64,000 nt of DNA from Actinomyces marmotae (GTDB lineage: Bacteria; Actinomycetota; Actinomycetes; Actinomycetales; Actinomycetaceae): contig NZ_CP053642.1 of NCBI RefSeq assembly GCF_013177295.1, forward strand, positions 1,054,001-1,118,000. Reading direction: 5' to 3'. Each line of letters opens with the position of its first letter. Position 1 is the stretch's first letter. The notes under the pieces are model-generated. The model had not been told where the DNA came from, ran no database searches, and saw only the letters and a list, made by a program, of their open reading frames with translations. The position numbers and the translations under genes are program-made. Shown piece by piece: positions 32,028 to 41,961 of this stretch.

Positions 32028-33650
32028 TCAGCGGTGGGCGGTCAGGGCGCCGGCGACCAGCGTGGCCAGTGGGCGCACCGCCCGCAGTTCCTCCGGGCCG
32101 AGCCTGAGGGGATTATCCGGCAGCAGGACGAGGTCGCCCCGCGACCCCACGTCAACGGGCCCGGCGCCGTCGACACTGGCCGCCAGGGCCTCCTCGGCGC
32201 TCAGGCGCTGCTCGGGGGACCACACCGAGCCGTCCGGAGCGCGTCGGCCGACGGCGGCGCTCATCGCCAGCCACGGATCGAGCGGCGCCACCGGGGCATC
32301 CGAGCCCAGGGCGAGCATGGCTCCGGCCGCGGCCATGTCCGCGAAGGCGTATGAGCGCGGCTCCAGCCCCGGCCACACCCGCCCCACGGCGGCCCAGTCG
32401 TCGATGAGGTGCGCCGGTTGGACGCTCAGCTCGACGCCGAGCCGCACGAGCACCGTCAGCGCGCCCTCCGGCCCGGCGGCATCGGCCGGCAGCAGTTGCG
32501 CATGCTCCACGCGTCCCCGCGCGCCTGTGCGGGCGAAGGCCCGGGCGACGTCGATGAGCGCGGCGTCCCCGATGGCGTGGACGGCCGCCGTCATCCCATG
32601 CTCGTGGGCCCGGCCCAGCAGGCCGGTGAGTTCGTCGAGCCCCACGCTCATCACCCCGTGGGGGTGGGCCAAGCCCAGATCGGCGGGGTAGGGGCTGCGC
32701 AGGCGGGCCGTGCCCGTGCCCATGGAGCCATCCGAGATGATCTTGAGAGGCCCCTGCGTCAGCAGCGCCGAGCCGTCGCCGCCCACGGGGGAGCCCGGCA
32801 GGGGGTCGCCGGTGCGCAGATGGGCGTCGATCCGCTCCTCCAGGCCCTCGCGGTAGGTCGACACCCGGATGCGCGGTAGGCCCGGCAGGGGGCCGGTCGC
32901 GCTCATGCGATCCAGGCGCGCGGCCCAGGCGGGGGCGTCCTGCCCCCAGGTCATGTCGGTGACGCCGGTGATGCCGCGGGCGGCCATGTCCTCCAAGACC
33001 CCGCGGTAGCCCGACTCGACGAGCTCGCGCGAGCCGGGGATGTCGTCGAGGCGGTTCAGGGCGGCGAACCACTCGCCCTCCATCAACGGCGCGCCGGGGT
33101 CGGCGCTGGTCGCGGGAGGCAGGCCGAGCAGCGTGAGCGCCGCCGAGTTCACCCACCCGGAATGGGCGTCTCCCGAGACGAGGACGGTGGGGATCGGGCC
33201 GGTGACGGCGTCGAGTTCGGCCACGCTGGGCACGCGCGGCCAGTTGGACAGGCGGTGCCCGAATCCCTGGATGAGCGCGGGACCATCCGCCGCGCCCGAG
33301 CGCAGAGCCCGGGCCCGCGCCGCGACGATCGCCAGGGCCTCCTCGGCCCGCGTGGCGCGCCCCAACTCGAGGCGCGCCACGCGGGCGGCCTCCAGGTCCA
33401 GGTGGGCATGGGCGTCCCACAGCCCGGGGATGAGCCAAGCGCCCCCCGCGTCAAGGACCTCCTCGCCGTCGTGGCGCGCTAGGGCCGGCCCCATCTCGAC
33501 GACGGCGCCCGCCTCGATCCTCAGATCCGTGGGGCCGCCCGGGGCCGGGGGCTCGTTCAGCCCAGCGCGCGCGGCGGCGCGCAGGCGCCCCAGTTCTCTG
33601 CGGCCGCGGAAGCGGACAGGGCGCGCGCCACGGATGAGAAGACCGCTCAT
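32028..33650 (-). CDS. Amidohydrolase family protein (YtcJ type)
   Basis: A 540-residue metal-dependent hydrolase of the amidohydrolase superfamily. Metal-binding motifs are DAHAHLD (about residue 107), HAIGDAALIDVARAF and HAQLLPADA, with LGSDAPVAPLDPW supplying the catalytic Asp. The N-terminal composite beta domain starts at LIRGARPVRF. The family acts on amides, carbamates or related bonds, and the substrate cannot be named. ATG at 33650 has TACAGT six bases upstream and no Shine-Dalgarno, suggesting a leaderless mRNA. The longer open frame upstream overlaps the topoisomerase gene and is rejected. Confidence 0.88.
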   Translation of the reverse strand: MSGLLIRGARPVRFRGRRELGRLRAAARAGLNEPPAPGGPTDLRIEAGAVVEMGPALARHDGEEVLDAGGAWLIPGLWDAHAHLDLEAARVARLELGRATRAEEALAIVAARARALRSGAADGPALIQGFGHRLSNWPRVPSVAELDAVTGPIPTVLVSGDAHSGWVNSAALTLLGLPPATSADPGAPLMEGEWFAALNRLDDIPGSRELVESGYRGVLEDMAARGITGVTDMTWGQDAPAWAARLDRMSATGPLPGLPRIRVSTYREGLEERIDAHLRTGDPLPGSPVGGDGSALLTQGPLKIISDGSMGTGTARLRSPYPADLGLAHPHGVMSVGLDELTGLLGRAHEHGMTAAVHAIGDAALIDVARAFARTGARGRVEHAQLLPADAAGPEGALTVLVRLGVELSVQPAHLIDDWAAVGRVWPGLEPRSYAFADMAAAGAMLALGSDAPVAPLDPWLAMSAAVGRRAPDGSVWSPEQRLSAEEALAASVDGAGPVDVGSRGDLVLLPDNPLRLGPEELRAVRPLATLVAGALTAHR

Positions 33651-33656
33651 GGCAGG

Positions 33657-33662
33657 ACTGTA
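33657..33662 (-). promoter_or_regulatory. -10 box of the leaderless amidohydrolase gene
   Basis: TACAGT, then six bases, then ATG on the minus strand. It lies between this gene and the stop codon of the topoisomerase A gene. Confidence 0.45.
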
Positions 33663-33679
33663 CGCGCCCCGGGCGGCGA

Positions 33680-36199
33680 TCAGCCGATGGCGGTGATGGG
33701 CGAGATGGTCGGGATTCCGGAGGCGTCGCGGCGCTCGTCGGGGCCCGGCAGGGTGATGCTCTGGCCCCCCGAGCCGACGGCGCGCGCCGGGCCCACGCCC
33801 ACCCATGCCAGGACCAGCTCGTGCTCGCCGCGCAGGAACCTCTGAGCGCGCACGCCCCCGGTGGCCCGGCCCTTGGCCGGGTAACGGTCCAGGGGCGTCA
33901 CTTTGACGCTGCCGCCCGTTCCGGGCAGGGCGCCCGCGCTGGCGGCCACGGTCACCACCACCGCCTCGGCCAGCAGATCGGCGCTCACCGCCGACGCCGC
34001 GACCACGCGGGCGCCGTCGTGGAGGCTGATCCCCGCCATGCCCCCGGCCGCGCGGCCCTGCGGGCGCACCTTCGAGGCCTCGAAGCGCAGCAGCTGGGCG
34101 TCCGAGGCCACGAGGGTGAGCACATCGGTGTCGGCGGCGGTGCCCGCGAAGACCACGGAATCGCCCTCGGCCAGGGAGATGACGTCCCAGGAATCGCCCC
34201 TGGCGGGCTCATCGCCCACCTTGACGCGCTTGATGACGCCGGCGGCCGTGGCCAGGACGATCGGGTTCGCGCCCGCGTCGCCCACCGGCACGAGCCCCAC
34301 CACGCGCTCCTCGGGCTCGATCTCCACTAGGAGCCGCGCCGGGGTGCCCCCCGCCAGGGAGGGCGCCCCCTCCAGGCGCGGGACCTCGGGGGCGGAGACC
34401 ACGTCAAGGCGCACGAGGCGGCCGGTGTCGGTTACCGCGCCCACGCGGCCGCGCGCCGTCGTCGCCACCTGGGAGACCAGGGCGTCATGGGGCTGTCTCG
34501 CGCCCGAGCGGGGCACCGGCTCGGCCCCCGCCGCACGCGCCACGAGGCCCGTGGCGGACAGCAGGATCCGGCACGGGTCGTCCGGGATCGTCAAGGGCAC
34601 GTCCTTGACGCCCGCCTTGACGCCCGCCATGAGGCCCACCGTGGCCGGCCCCGCCGACCCATCCGAGCCGCCCGCGCCGTTGGCGGAGCGCGGGCCGGCG
34701 GCGCCGGGGGCCTCCAGCAGCACGGTGCGGCGCGGCGTGGCGAAGTCCTCGCAGACAGCGGCCAACTCGCGGGAGACCACCCGGCGCAGGAGGACGTCAT
34801 CGGCGAGGATCGCCTCCAGGGCCTCGATCTCCCGGGCCAGCTCGTCACGCTCCTTCTCCAACTCGATGACGGAGAACTTGGTCAGGCGCCGCAGCTGCAA
34901 CTCCAGGATGTAGGAGGCCTGCGCCTCGGACAGGTCAAAGACTTGCTGCAAGCGCTCCCGCGCCGTGGCCGCGTCCTCCGAGGAGCGGATGAGCGCGATG
35001 ACCTCATCGATGTCGAGGATGGCGATGAGCAGGCCGTCCACCAGGTGCGCGCGCTCGCGCCGCTTGCCCAGGCGGAAGCGGGTGCGCCGCTCCACCACCC
35101 TGAGGCGGTGGCCCACGAAGACCTCGAGGAGTTCGCGCAGGCCCAGGGTACGGGGCTGGCCGTCCACGAGGCACACGTTATTGATGCCGAAGGAGTCCTC
35201 CAGCGGCGTGTGCCGGTAGAGCTGGGCCAGGACCGCCTCGGGGTTGTAGCCGTTCTTGACCCCGATGACCAGGCGGGTCCCGTTCTTCCTGTCGGTCAGA
35301 TCGGCGACGTCGGTAATGCCCTGGAGCTTCTTGGAGGCGACTCTGTCCTTGATGGCCGCGATGATCTTCTCCGGACCCACCAAGTAGGGGAGCTCGGTGA
35401 CGACGATGCCCTTCTTGCGGGCCGTCACGTTCTCGACGCGGGCGGTGGCGCGGGTGAGGAACTTGCCGCGGCCCGTGCGGTAGGCCTCCCGGATGCCGTC
35501 CAGGCCGACGATCATGCCGCCCGCGGGAAGATCCGGGCCCGGCACGAAGGCCATGAGGTCCTCCAGCGTGGCATCCGGGTGCTCGATGAGGTGGCGGGCG
35601 GCACTGACGACCTCGCCCAGGTTGTGTGGCGGCATATTCGTCGCCATGCCCACGGCGATGCCCGAGGCGCCGTTGACCAGCAGGTTCGGGAAGGCTGCGG
35701 GCAGTACCCCCGGCTCGGTGAGCGTGTAGTCGTAATTCGGGGCGAAGTCGACGGTGTCCTCGTCGATGTCCGCCGTCAGCGCCAGGGCGGGGGCGGCCAG
35801 GCGGGCCTCGGTGTAGCGGGGGGCGGCGGGGCCGTCGTCGAGGGAGCCGAAGTTGCCGTGCCCGTCGATGAGCGGCAGGCGCATGGTAAAGGGCTGGGCC
35901 AGGCGCACGAGCGCCTCGTAGATCGCCACGTCCCCGTGGGGGTGCAGCTTGCCCATGACATCGCCGACGACGCGCGAGGACTTCACATGCGGGCGGTCCG
36001 GCCGCAGTCCCATGCGGTCCATCTGGAACAGGATGCGGCGCTGGACGGGCTTGAGGCCGTCACGGGCGTCGGGCAGGGCCCGGGAGTAGATGACGGAGTA
36101 GGCGTACTCCAGGAAGCTTGAGCGCATCTCGCTAGAGAGATCCTGCTCGACGATCGCGCCGTCGGTCGGAGGGGGCGTGCGGGTGGCGGACTTCGGCAT
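33680..36199 (-). CDS. Type II DNA topoisomerase subunit A, second GyrA/ParC-like protein
   Basis: An 839-residue DNA-cleaving subunit. It contains [42 protein letters not shown] and the catalytic Tyr129 in [10 protein letters not shown] long coiled-coil region ([20 protein letters not shown]) follows, then a C-terminal beta-pinwheel region of about 300 residues without a clear GyrA box, as expected for a decatenating enzyme. Val91, Ala92 and Glu95 occupy the quinolone-determining positions. ATG at 36199 has a GACAAT box six bases upstream and none of the Shine-Dalgarno type. It probably partners the subunit B encoded at 28463. Confidence 0.93.
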   Translation of the reverse strand: MPKSATRTPPPTDGAIVEQDLSSEMRSSFLEYAYSVIYSRALPDARDGLKPVQRRILFQMDRMGLRPDRPHVKSSRVVGDVMGKLHPHGDVAIYEALVRLAQPFTMRLPLIDGHGNFGSLDDGPAAPRYTEARLAAPALALTADIDEDTVDFAPNYDYTLTEPGVLPAAFPNLLVNGASGIAVGMATNMPPHNLGEVVSAARHLIEHPDATLEDLMAFVPGPDLPAGGMIVGLDGIREAYRTGRGKFLTRATARVENVTARKKGIVVTELPYLVGPEKIIAAIKDRVASKKLQGITDVADLTDRKNGTRLVIGVKNGYNPEAVLAQLYRHTPLEDSFGINNVCLVDGQPRTLGLRELLEVFVGHRLRVVERRTRFRLGKRRERAHLVDGLLIAILDIDEVIALIRSSEDAATARERLQQVFDLSEAQASYILELQLRRLTKFSVIELEKERDELAREIEALEAILADDVLLRRVVSRELAAVCEDFATPRRTVLLEAPGAAGPRSANGAGGSDGSAGPATVGLMAGVKAGVKDVPLTIPDDPCRILLSATGLVARAAGAEPVPRSGARQPHDALVSQVATTARGRVGAVTDTGRLVRLDVVSAPEVPRLEGAPSLAGGTPARLLVEIEPEERVVGLVPVGDAGANPIVLATAAGVIKRVKVGDEPARGDSWDVISLAEGDSVVFAGTAADTDVLTLVASDAQLLRFEASKVRPQGRAAGGMAGISLHDGARVVAASAVSADLLAEAVVVTVAASAGALPGTGGSVKVTPLDRYPAKGRATGGVRAQRFLRGEHELVLAWVGVGPARAVGSGGQSITLPGPDERRDASGIPTISPITAIG

Positions 36200-36269
36200 G
36201 GGGGCATTGTCCTGTTCGGGCGGCCCCCGCCCGGGCAGCGACACCCGTGCCCGGTGGCACAATGACCGC

Positions 36270-37574
36270 ATGACGACGCCGAACAACCCGGGGGATCGGC
36301 CCACGGCCGCCCCTGTCCCGCACCTGCGCGAGGTCCTGGGCGCCGCCGCCCTCGCCTCCGGGCTCTCCCTGGCCGATGGCCCCGACGGCGCTCTCACGCG
36401 CGCCCAGGCTGAGGACGCCGCCGTGCGCTGGGGGCTGATGCCGGTGGGCGGGGCCGCATCGGCCCCACCGACCGTCGTCGTGCTCGTGGACGGGCTCGGC
36501 TTGGACCAGTTGCGCGAGCGGCGGGGCCACGCCCCGGTCCTGCGGGGCCTGCTGGCCGACTCTGAGGCCGCCGCCCGCGCGGGCCAGGGGCCGGGCCCCG
36601 ACGCCGTCACTTGCCGGCCCTCGACGACGGCGGCCGCCCTCACCGCGCTCGGCACGGGCGCCCTGCCCGGCACGACCGGCATGGTCGGCTACTCGGTGCG
36701 CAACCCCCTGCTGCCACCGGCCTCCGCCGAGGGCGCCCCTGCCGGCTCCGATCTGCTCAGCCTCATCTCCTGGGAGGGGCACTGCCCGGACCCGCGCGCC
36801 TGGCAGGACGTGCCCACGATCTTCGAGCGCCTTCGTCCTGCCGATCGCCCCGCCGCGGACCGGCCCCTGGCCGTGACGATCGGCCCCGCCCGCTTCGCCG
36901 GCTCGGGCCTGACCGAGGCGGGACTGCGCGGCGCCCCGCATATCGGGGCCGACGCCATGGAATCGCGCGCCGGCCACGCCGCCGAGGCGTTGAGGCGGGG
37001 CGTCCCTCTCGTCTACCTGTACGTGGGCGAGCTCGACCACGCCGGGCACGCCCACGGCTGGCGCTCGCAGAAGTGGCTGGCCCAGTTGGAGCGACTGGAC
37101 GCCCTCATGGCCGAGCTCGTCCGCCGCGTCCCGCGCGGCACGCGGATCATGCTCACCGCCGACCACGGCATGGTCGACACCGACGACGAGCACCGCCTCC
37201 TCGTCACCGACTCGCCCCGCCTCATGCGGGACGTCGCCTGCGTGGCGGGGGAGCCGCGATTCACCCACCTCTACGTCGGCGGCCGCGACGACGCCGAGCG
37301 CTCCGAGCGAGCAGCGGCGGTTGCCGAGCGCTGGCGGGCGGAACTGGGGGAGAGGGCGCTGTGGGTCGGCACCCGCGACGAGGCCGGAGAGCATCTCGGC
37401 CCGCTCAGCGAGAGGGCGCGCGGCGTCACCGGTGACGTGCTCGTGGCGGCCGCCGGTGCCTGGGTGGTGCTCGACCCGCGCGTCCACGCCGACGCCGTCC
37501 TGGGGATGCCCGGCGTCCACGGCTCCTTCACCGGCGCCGAGACGCGCATCCCCCTGCTCATCACGAGCGCCTGA
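36270..37574 (+). CDS. Alkaline phosphatase-superfamily phosphodiesterase/nucleotide pyrophosphatase
   Basis: A 434-residue hydrolase of the type I phosphodiesterase/nucleotide pyrophosphatase family. Metal and nucleophile motifs are [13 protein letters not shown], the nucleophile region [33 protein letters not shown] and [14 protein letters not shown]. There is no signal peptide, so it is probably cytoplasmic. From memory, such a gene is commonly found beside sepH in actinobacteria. The substrate is unknown. CACAAT six bases before the ATG at 36270 suggests leaderless transcription divergent from the topoisomerase gene. Confidence 0.88.
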   Translation: MTTPNNPGDRPTAAPVPHLREVLGAAALASGLSLADGPDGALTRAQAEDAAVRWGLMPVGGAASAPPTVVVLVDGLGLDQLRERRGHAPVLRGLLADSEAAARAGQGPGPDAVTCRPSTTAAALTALGTGALPGTTGMVGYSVRNPLLPPASAEGAPAGSDLLSLISWEGHCPDPRAWQDVPTIFERLRPADRPAADRPLAVTIGPARFAGSGLTEAGLRGAPHIGADAMESRAGHAAEALRRGVPLVYLYVGELDHAGHAHGWRSQKWLAQLERLDALMAELVRRVPRGTRIMLTADHGMVDTDDEHRLLVTDSPRLMRDVACVAGEPRFTHLYVGGRDDAERSERAAAVAERWRAELGERALWVGTRDEAGEHLGPLSERARGVTGDVLVAAAGAWVVLDPRVHADAVLGMPGVHGSFTGAETRIPLLITSA

Positions 37575-37602
37575 CGCCGGGAGCCGGCGCCCGCGCGCCC
37601 GC

Positions 37603-38808
37603 CTACTCGGGCTTGGCGCCGAAGACGATCTCGTCCCAGGAGGGCACGGAGCGGCGCGCCCGCCGCTTGGGCTTGGCGGAGGCCTGCGGCATCTCGGGCA
37701 GCGCCTCCTGATGGACGCCGCTGATGCGGGCCACCGCGGCGACCTCCGTGGTGGGGTCGGAGACGTCCGCGGGCTCGACGGCCTTGCCGCGCCGGGAGCG
37801 GGAGCCCTTCTCACCGGGCCCCTTCGAGCCCTCAGCGGCGTCGGAGCCGCGCTCCCGGCCCTCTCCCGCGCCGCCCCTGCGCTTGCCGGCAGGGTGGTTG
37901 GAGGAGCCCTTGGCGCGGCGGCGGCGACCCTCCATGGACAGCACCTGGGCCTCGCCCTGGGACGGGTCCTGGGCGGCGGGGTCCCAGGCGGCGTCGGCGC
38001 CGGCCGGGTCGTCGTCGGGGACGCCGACCTCCACGCGCCGCCCGCGGCTGGAGGCCAGGTCCGCCAGGAGCGCGTCGGTGGGGTCCAGCGCGGGGGCGGC
38101 CCCGTCCCGAGCGCCCTCCAGGGGCCTGTCCACGACAGGCAGCCCCGTGGGGACCGTGCGACTGGTGCGCGATGTGGAGAGGAGCGCGCCCGGCGCCGGG
38201 GCGTCATCCTGGTCGAAGACGTCGGGGCGCCGCGCTGAGGGCGAGGCCGCCTCGGTGAGCCAGCGGGCCTCGTCATCGAGGGCGGTCACGGTGCGAGCGG
38301 AGAGGTCGAGGAGCCAGCGCGCTTGCTTCTCCTGGGCGCCCTGGACGAAGGTGAGGCAGATGCGCCAGGGGTCGCGCCCTTCGCGCATCGCATCCCACTC
38401 CAGGCTGGCGGGCGTGACGGCACGGGTGGCCAGGCGGTCGACGACGAGGTCGCCCAGGACAGGGGAGTCCTTCCCCCAGCCGATGCGGCAGGCCTGAGCC
38501 TGCTGGACGGCCCACCGGCGCTCGGCGATGACCGGGCCCTCGTACTTGCGCACGTGCTCCAGGCTCATGCCGGTGGCGGCGGACACCTCCTCCGCCGAGG
38601 CCCCGGCCCGCATGAGGGACTGGAGGTCCTTGGGGCGCACGGGGGAGTCCGTCAGCGCGGCGTCCGCGGGTTGCGCCAGGGCGGCGATTCGGTCACGGCG
38701 CACCGCGGCGCGCAGGGCATCGTCGATCACAACGCTGTAGCGCTCGCCGTCGGCATCCGTTAGAACGACCGTGTCGCCGTTCGCGCCCAGGAGCTCGAGC
38801 TCGATCAT
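37603..38808 (-). CDS. sepH: Septation protein SepH (DUF3071)
   Basis: A 401-residue cell-division regulator specific to actinobacteria. In Streptomyces and mycobacteria SepH binds FtsZ and promotes its assembly. The N-terminal DUF3071 domain (residues 1-170) opens IELELLGANGDTVVLTDADG and contains the helix-turn-helix LMRAGASAEEVSAATGMSLEHVRKYEGPV. The rest is low-complexity and charged, with a conserved C-terminal RSVPSWDEIVFG. GGAGG lies nine bases before the ATG at 38808. It is divergent from the DUF4193 gene across 268 bases. Confidence 0.92.
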   Translation of the reverse strand: MIELELLGANGDTVVLTDADGERYSVVIDDALRAAVRRDRIAALAQPADAALTDSPVRPKDLQSLMRAGASAEEVSAATGMSLEHVRKYEGPVIAERRWAVQQAQACRIGWGKDSPVLGDLVVDRLATRAVTPASLEWDAMREGRDPWRICLTFVQGAQEKQARWLLDLSARTVTALDDEARWLTEAASPSARRPDVFDQDDAPAPGALLSTSRTSRTVPTGLPVVDRPLEGARDGAAPALDPTDALLADLASSRGRRVEVGVPDDDPAGADAAWDPAAQDPSQGEAQVLSMEGRRRRAKGSSNHPAGKRRGGAGEGRERGSDAAEGSKGPGEKGSRSRRGKAVEPADVSDPTTEVAAVARISGVHQEALPEMPQASAKPKRRARRSVPSWDEIVFGAKPE

Positions 38809-38933
38809 GGCAATGCGCCTCCTCAAGGATCTCTCGTTCCAGGGCACAGCCTGCCATCACAGGGCGGCCAAGCCGGGGAGACCCGCCGGTGAGCCGCTCC
38901 CGGACCGGGCAGGACGCCCCGTCTCACGGGGGC

Positions 38934-38961
38934 TTGCGCTGATCCTCAGCGGTGCTATGGT
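38934..38961 (+). promoter_or_regulatory. Promoter of the DUF4193 operon
   Basis: A -35 box TTGCGC (38934-38939) and a -10 box TATGGT (38956-38961) are 16 bp apart. The predicted leader is about 108 bases. Confidence 0.5.
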
Positions 38962-39076
38962 GCGCGTGCCCTGCTCTGAACGGGACCGCCTCTGCGTGGA
39001 GGCGAGCCTGCCCGGTAGTGCCCCTGCTGCCGGACCCCGCGTGACGAGCCGTCGACGAGAGAGAGTGACGTGGCCC

Positions 39077-39385
39077 ATGGCGACTGACTACGACGCCCCG
39101 CGTAAGCACGATGACGAGCCCGAAGCCGATTCCATCGAGGAACTGACCGCCGCCCGGCAGAAGGATCAGTCCTCCGAGGCGATCGAGGAGGATGAGAACG
39201 AGGTCGCCGAGGGCTTCGAGCTTCCAGGCGCCGATCTGTCCCGCGAGGAGCTGAGCGTCCACGTGGTGCCCCAGCTCGAGGACGAGTTCACCTGCTCGGA
39301 GTGCTTCCTCGTCCACCACCGAAGCCAGCTCGCCCACATCGACGACGCCACCGGCCTGCCGGTGTGCACCGACTGCGCCGGCTGA
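39077..39385 (+). CDS. DUF4193 family protein
   Basis: A 102-residue acidic protein of a family confined to actinobacteria. The N-terminal two thirds are charged and probably flexible. The C-terminus has paired cysteines FTCSECFLVHHRSQL and VCTDC, which look like a zinc ribbon. Mycobacterial Rv2699c is a homologue from memory, and the family lies near sigA across the phylum. RNA polymerase binding or transcription-related work is possible but not shown here. Purine-rich GAGAGAG precedes the ATG at a somewhat long distance. Confidence 0.87.
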   Translation: MATDYDAPRKHDDEPEADSIEELTAARQKDQSSEAIEEDENEVAEGFELPGADLSREELSVHVVPQLEDEFTCSECFLVHHRSQLAHIDDATGLPVCTDCAG

Positions 39386-39447
39386 CCGCCGCCCCACCGC
39401 CGGCTGACCACGGCCGAGGATCCCCCCAATCACCTAAGGAGCCCCCT

Positions 39448-40185
39448 ATGGCACTGTTCTCCCGCCGCAAGAGCGAGCGCGGCAATGATGACGCCCTTGC
39501 CGGGGGCTCGGCCGGCTCCCCCGAGGACGGCGAGGAGGCCTTCGACGACGAGTCCTCGGAGGCCGCCGCCCGCCCGGCCGACGGCCCCTGGGACTCCGGG
39601 GAGGTCGCCGAGGACGACGATGACACCCGCATCGACCTCGGGTCCCTGAGGGTCCCCGCCATCGACGGCATGCAGTTGCGCATGGAGTCCCCCGGCCCCG
39701 GCGGCGGCATCCAGGCCGTCTCCCTCGCCCTGGGCGGCTCCACGCTGGAACTGCGCGCCTTCGCCGCCCCCCGCACCTCTGGGATCTGGGACGAGCTGCG
39801 CGCCGACATCCTCGACGAGCTCGGCCGCGCCCAGGCCCGCACCGAGGAGATCGACGGCGAGAACGGCGTCGAGATCATCGCTGAGGTCCCCGTGCGCAAC
39901 GCCGAGGGCGCCACCGGCACCGTGCCGGTCCGCTTCCTCGGCGTCGACGGCCCCCGCTGGTTCCTGCGAGGTGTGCTCCAGGGCCCAGCCGCCGTCGACG
40001 ACGCCGCCGCCCGCGAACTGCGCGACGTCTTCCGCGGCGTCGTCGTCGTGCGCGACGGCGCGGCCCGGCCCCCGCGCGAGATCCTCCCCCTCCACGTCCC
40101 GGGCGCCGCGGCGGCTCCCCAGGTCGAGGACCTGCCCGGCCTGGACCCGCTCGCCCCGGGCCCCACCATCGCCGAGGTCCGATGA
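39448..40185 (+). CDS. DUF3710 family protein
   Basis: A 245-residue soluble protein of the actinobacterial DUF3710 family. After an acidic, low-complexity N-terminus (residues 1-60), the conserved core runs from TRIDLGSLRVPAIDGMQLRME to WFLRGVLQGPAA and LRDVFRGVVVVRDGAARPP. AAGGAG stands seven bases before the ATG. It follows DUF4193 by 62 bases and overlaps the OB-fold gene by four bases (ATGA). In many actinobacteria dut and DUF3093 lie between DUF4193 and DUF3710; both are absent here. Function unknown. Confidence 0.88.
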   Translation: MALFSRRKSERGNDDALAGGSAGSPEDGEEAFDDESSEAAARPADGPWDSGEVAEDDDDTRIDLGSLRVPAIDGMQLRMESPGPGGGIQAVSLALGGSTLELRAFAAPRTSGIWDELRADILDELGRAQARTEEIDGENGVEIIAEVPVRNAEGATGTVPVRFLGVDGPRWFLRGVLQGPAAVDDAAARELRDVFRGVVVVRDGAARPPREILPLHVPGAAAAPQVEDLPGLDPLAPGPTIAEVR

Positions 40186-40568
40186 GGCCGGCCTCGGGTC
40201 TGCTCGCCCGCCTGCGCTCCCTGGGCCGCAGCCGGGAGGACCTCGACGCCGACGACGAGGCCCGCGCCGCGGGGGAGCGCCTGGCCGAGCTCGGCGCCGT
40301 GGAGATCGCCAGCATCGTCCCCCGCCACCGCGTGCGCGTCACCGGCGCGCTGCGCGCCGTCACCTACCGCCCCTCCGAGGCCCGCCCCGTGCTCGTCGGC
40401 CAGCTCTTCGACGGGACCGGCAGCGTGGACCTGGTGTGGATGGGGCGGCGCCGCATCGTGGGCATCGAGCCCGGCGCGCGCCTGTCCGTGGAGGGCATGG
40501 TCGTCGCCGGCCGCGCGAGGCCCACGATCTTCAACCCCGCCTACGAACTGCTGAGCGCCCGACGATGA
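40182..40568 (+). CDS. OB-fold nucleic-acid-binding domain protein
   Basis: A 128-residue protein with a single OB-fold: VRVTGALRAVTYRPSEARPVLVGQLFDGTGSVDLVWMGRRRIVGIEPGA-type strands (about residues 48-100). OB-folds of this kind bind single-stranded nucleic acid. The gene is translationally coupled on both sides: its ATG overlaps the DUF3710 stop, and its stop overlaps the DUF3159 start. A role in DNA metabolism is inferred from the fold only. Confidence 0.83.
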   Translation: MRPASGLLARLRSLGRSREDLDADDEARAAGERLAELGAVEIASIVPRHRVRVTGALRAVTYRPSEARPVLVGQLFDGTGSVDLVWMGRRRIVGIEPGARLSVEGMVVAGRARPTIFNPAYELLSARR

Positions 40569-41272
40569 GCCACGAGCGCGCATCGGAGCAGGGGGCCGGC
40601 CCCCGGGAGGAGGGCCAGGCGAGGCCCGCGGGCGGGCTGGGCGCCATCGGCGCCCAGGCCTTCGACGTCTCGACCGCCGTGGGCGGCTGGCGCGGCATCA
40701 TCGAATCCGTCGCCCCCACGCTCGTCTTCGTCACCATCGTCGCGCTGCGCCCCTCCGCCCTCATCCCAGCGCTCGTGGCCTCCCTGGCCATCAGCGCCGT
40801 CGGCCTCGTGGCGCGCCTGGCCGCCCGCCAGGGCCTCACCCAGGTCATCGGCGGGGCGGCCCTGGCCGCCATCTCGGCCGCCTGGGCCTGGCGCACGGGC
40901 AAGGCCGAGGACTTCTACATCACGGGCCTGCTCATCAACGCCGGGTGGCTCGCGGTCACCGCTGGCTCCCTGGCGCTGCGCTGGCCCCTCGTGGGAGTCC
41001 TGATGGGCCTGTGGCGTGCCACCACCGACGGCCAGGACGGCGCGGGCTGGGCCGCCTGGCGCAAGGACCCCGCGCTGCGGGCCGATCGGCGCCGCTACAC
41101 CTGGGGCACCGCCGTGCTGGCGGGAATGTTCGCCCTGCGACTGGTCATCGAGTTGCCCCTGTACCTGGCGGGCGCCGTCGGGCCGCTCGGGGCGGCCAGG
41201 ATCATCCTGGGGCTGCCGCTGTACGCGCTGACCCTGTGGCTCGTCTGGCTCCTGGTGCGGCCCCGGGACTAG
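40565..41272 (+). CDS. DUF3159 family membrane protein
   Basis: A 235-residue integral membrane protein with about six hydrophobic helices: roughly residues 45-63, 66-84, 93-107, 118-140, 175-195 and 206-228. Conserved family features include GGWRGIIESVAPTLVFV and the charged cytoplasmic loop WRATTDGQDGAGWAAWRKDPAL. The ATG overlaps the upstream stop codon. It is the last gene of the DUF4193 operon and is convergent with the TrkA pair. Function unknown. Confidence 0.86.
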   Translation: MSHERASEQGAGPREEGQARPAGGLGAIGAQAFDVSTAVGGWRGIIESVAPTLVFVTIVALRPSALIPALVASLAISAVGLVARLAARQGLTQVIGGAALAAISAAWAWRTGKAEDFYITGLLINAGWLAVTAGSLALRWPLVGVLMGLWRATTDGQDGAGWAAWRKDPALRADRRRYTWGTAVLAGMFALRLVIELPLYLAGAVGPLGAARIILGLPLYALTLWLVWLLVRPRD

Positions 41273-41292
41273 CCGGGGCGCGCGATGAGGGG

Positions 41293-41958
41293 TCAGGCGT
41301 TGAAGATCTCCGGGATCTCCCCCAGCGCGGCCTCGCCCTCCTTGGCGGTCAGGAAGATGAGCTCGTCCCCGCGCTCGAAGCGCTCATCCTCATCGGGGGT
41401 GATCGGCCGGTACTCGCGCAGGATCGCGGTGAGCACCGTGTGAGGGGGCAGGACCACGGAGGACACGAGTTCGCCGATCATGGGGGAGTCGTCCGGCAGG
41501 GTCAGTTCGTGCATCAAGGCCCCGGACTGGTGGAAGGTGAACAGGGCGACCAGGGAGCCTACGCTCACGGCCTCCTCCACCAGCGCCGTCATGATCCGCG
41601 GCGTTGAGACGGCCACGTCCACGCCCCAGGTCTCGTCGAAGAGCCACTCGTTCTTCGGGTTGTTGACGCGCGCCACCGTGCGGGGGACCCCGTACTCGGT
41701 CTTGCACAGCAGGGAGATGACCAGGTTCGCCTTGTCATCGCCCGTGCAGGCCACGACGACGTCGCACTCCCCGGCCCCCGCGTCGTCCAGGGCCTCGACG
41801 TCGCAGGCGTCGGCGAGCTGCCAGTCGGCGTCGGGGACGGTTGACAGTCGCATGGCCTCCGCCGAGCGGTCCACGAGCGTGACCTCGTGGCCGTGGCTGA
41901 TGAGCTCGCGGGCGATGGAGCGCCCCACGCTGCCGGCTCCGGCGATGAGGATCTTCAT
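41293..41958 (-). CDS. TrkA/RCK potassium-channel regulatory protein (second of a pair)
   Basis: A 221-residue cytoplasmic regulator. The N-terminal Rossmann domain has MKILIAGAGSVGRSIARELISHGHEVTLVD, which binds NAD(H) or ATP. The C-terminal RCK_C domain starts near residue 140 (LTLPDDSPMIGELVSSVVLP). GGAGG stands eight bases before the ATG, inside the end of the upstream gene, which stops three bases before this start. The pair corresponds to mycobacterial CeoB/CeoC. It probably gates the APC-type permease encoded divergently next door. Confidence 0.9.
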   Translation of the reverse strand: MKILIAGAGSVGRSIARELISHGHEVTLVDRSAEAMRLSTVPDADWQLADACDVEALDDAGAGECDVVVACTGDDKANLVISLLCKTEYGVPRTVARVNNPKNEWLFDETWGVDVAVSTPRIMTALVEEAVSVGSLVALFTFHQSGALMHELTLPDDSPMIGELVSSVVLPPHTVLTAILREYRPITPDEDERFERGDELIFLTAKEGEAALGEIPEIFNA

Positions 41959-41961
41959 GGC

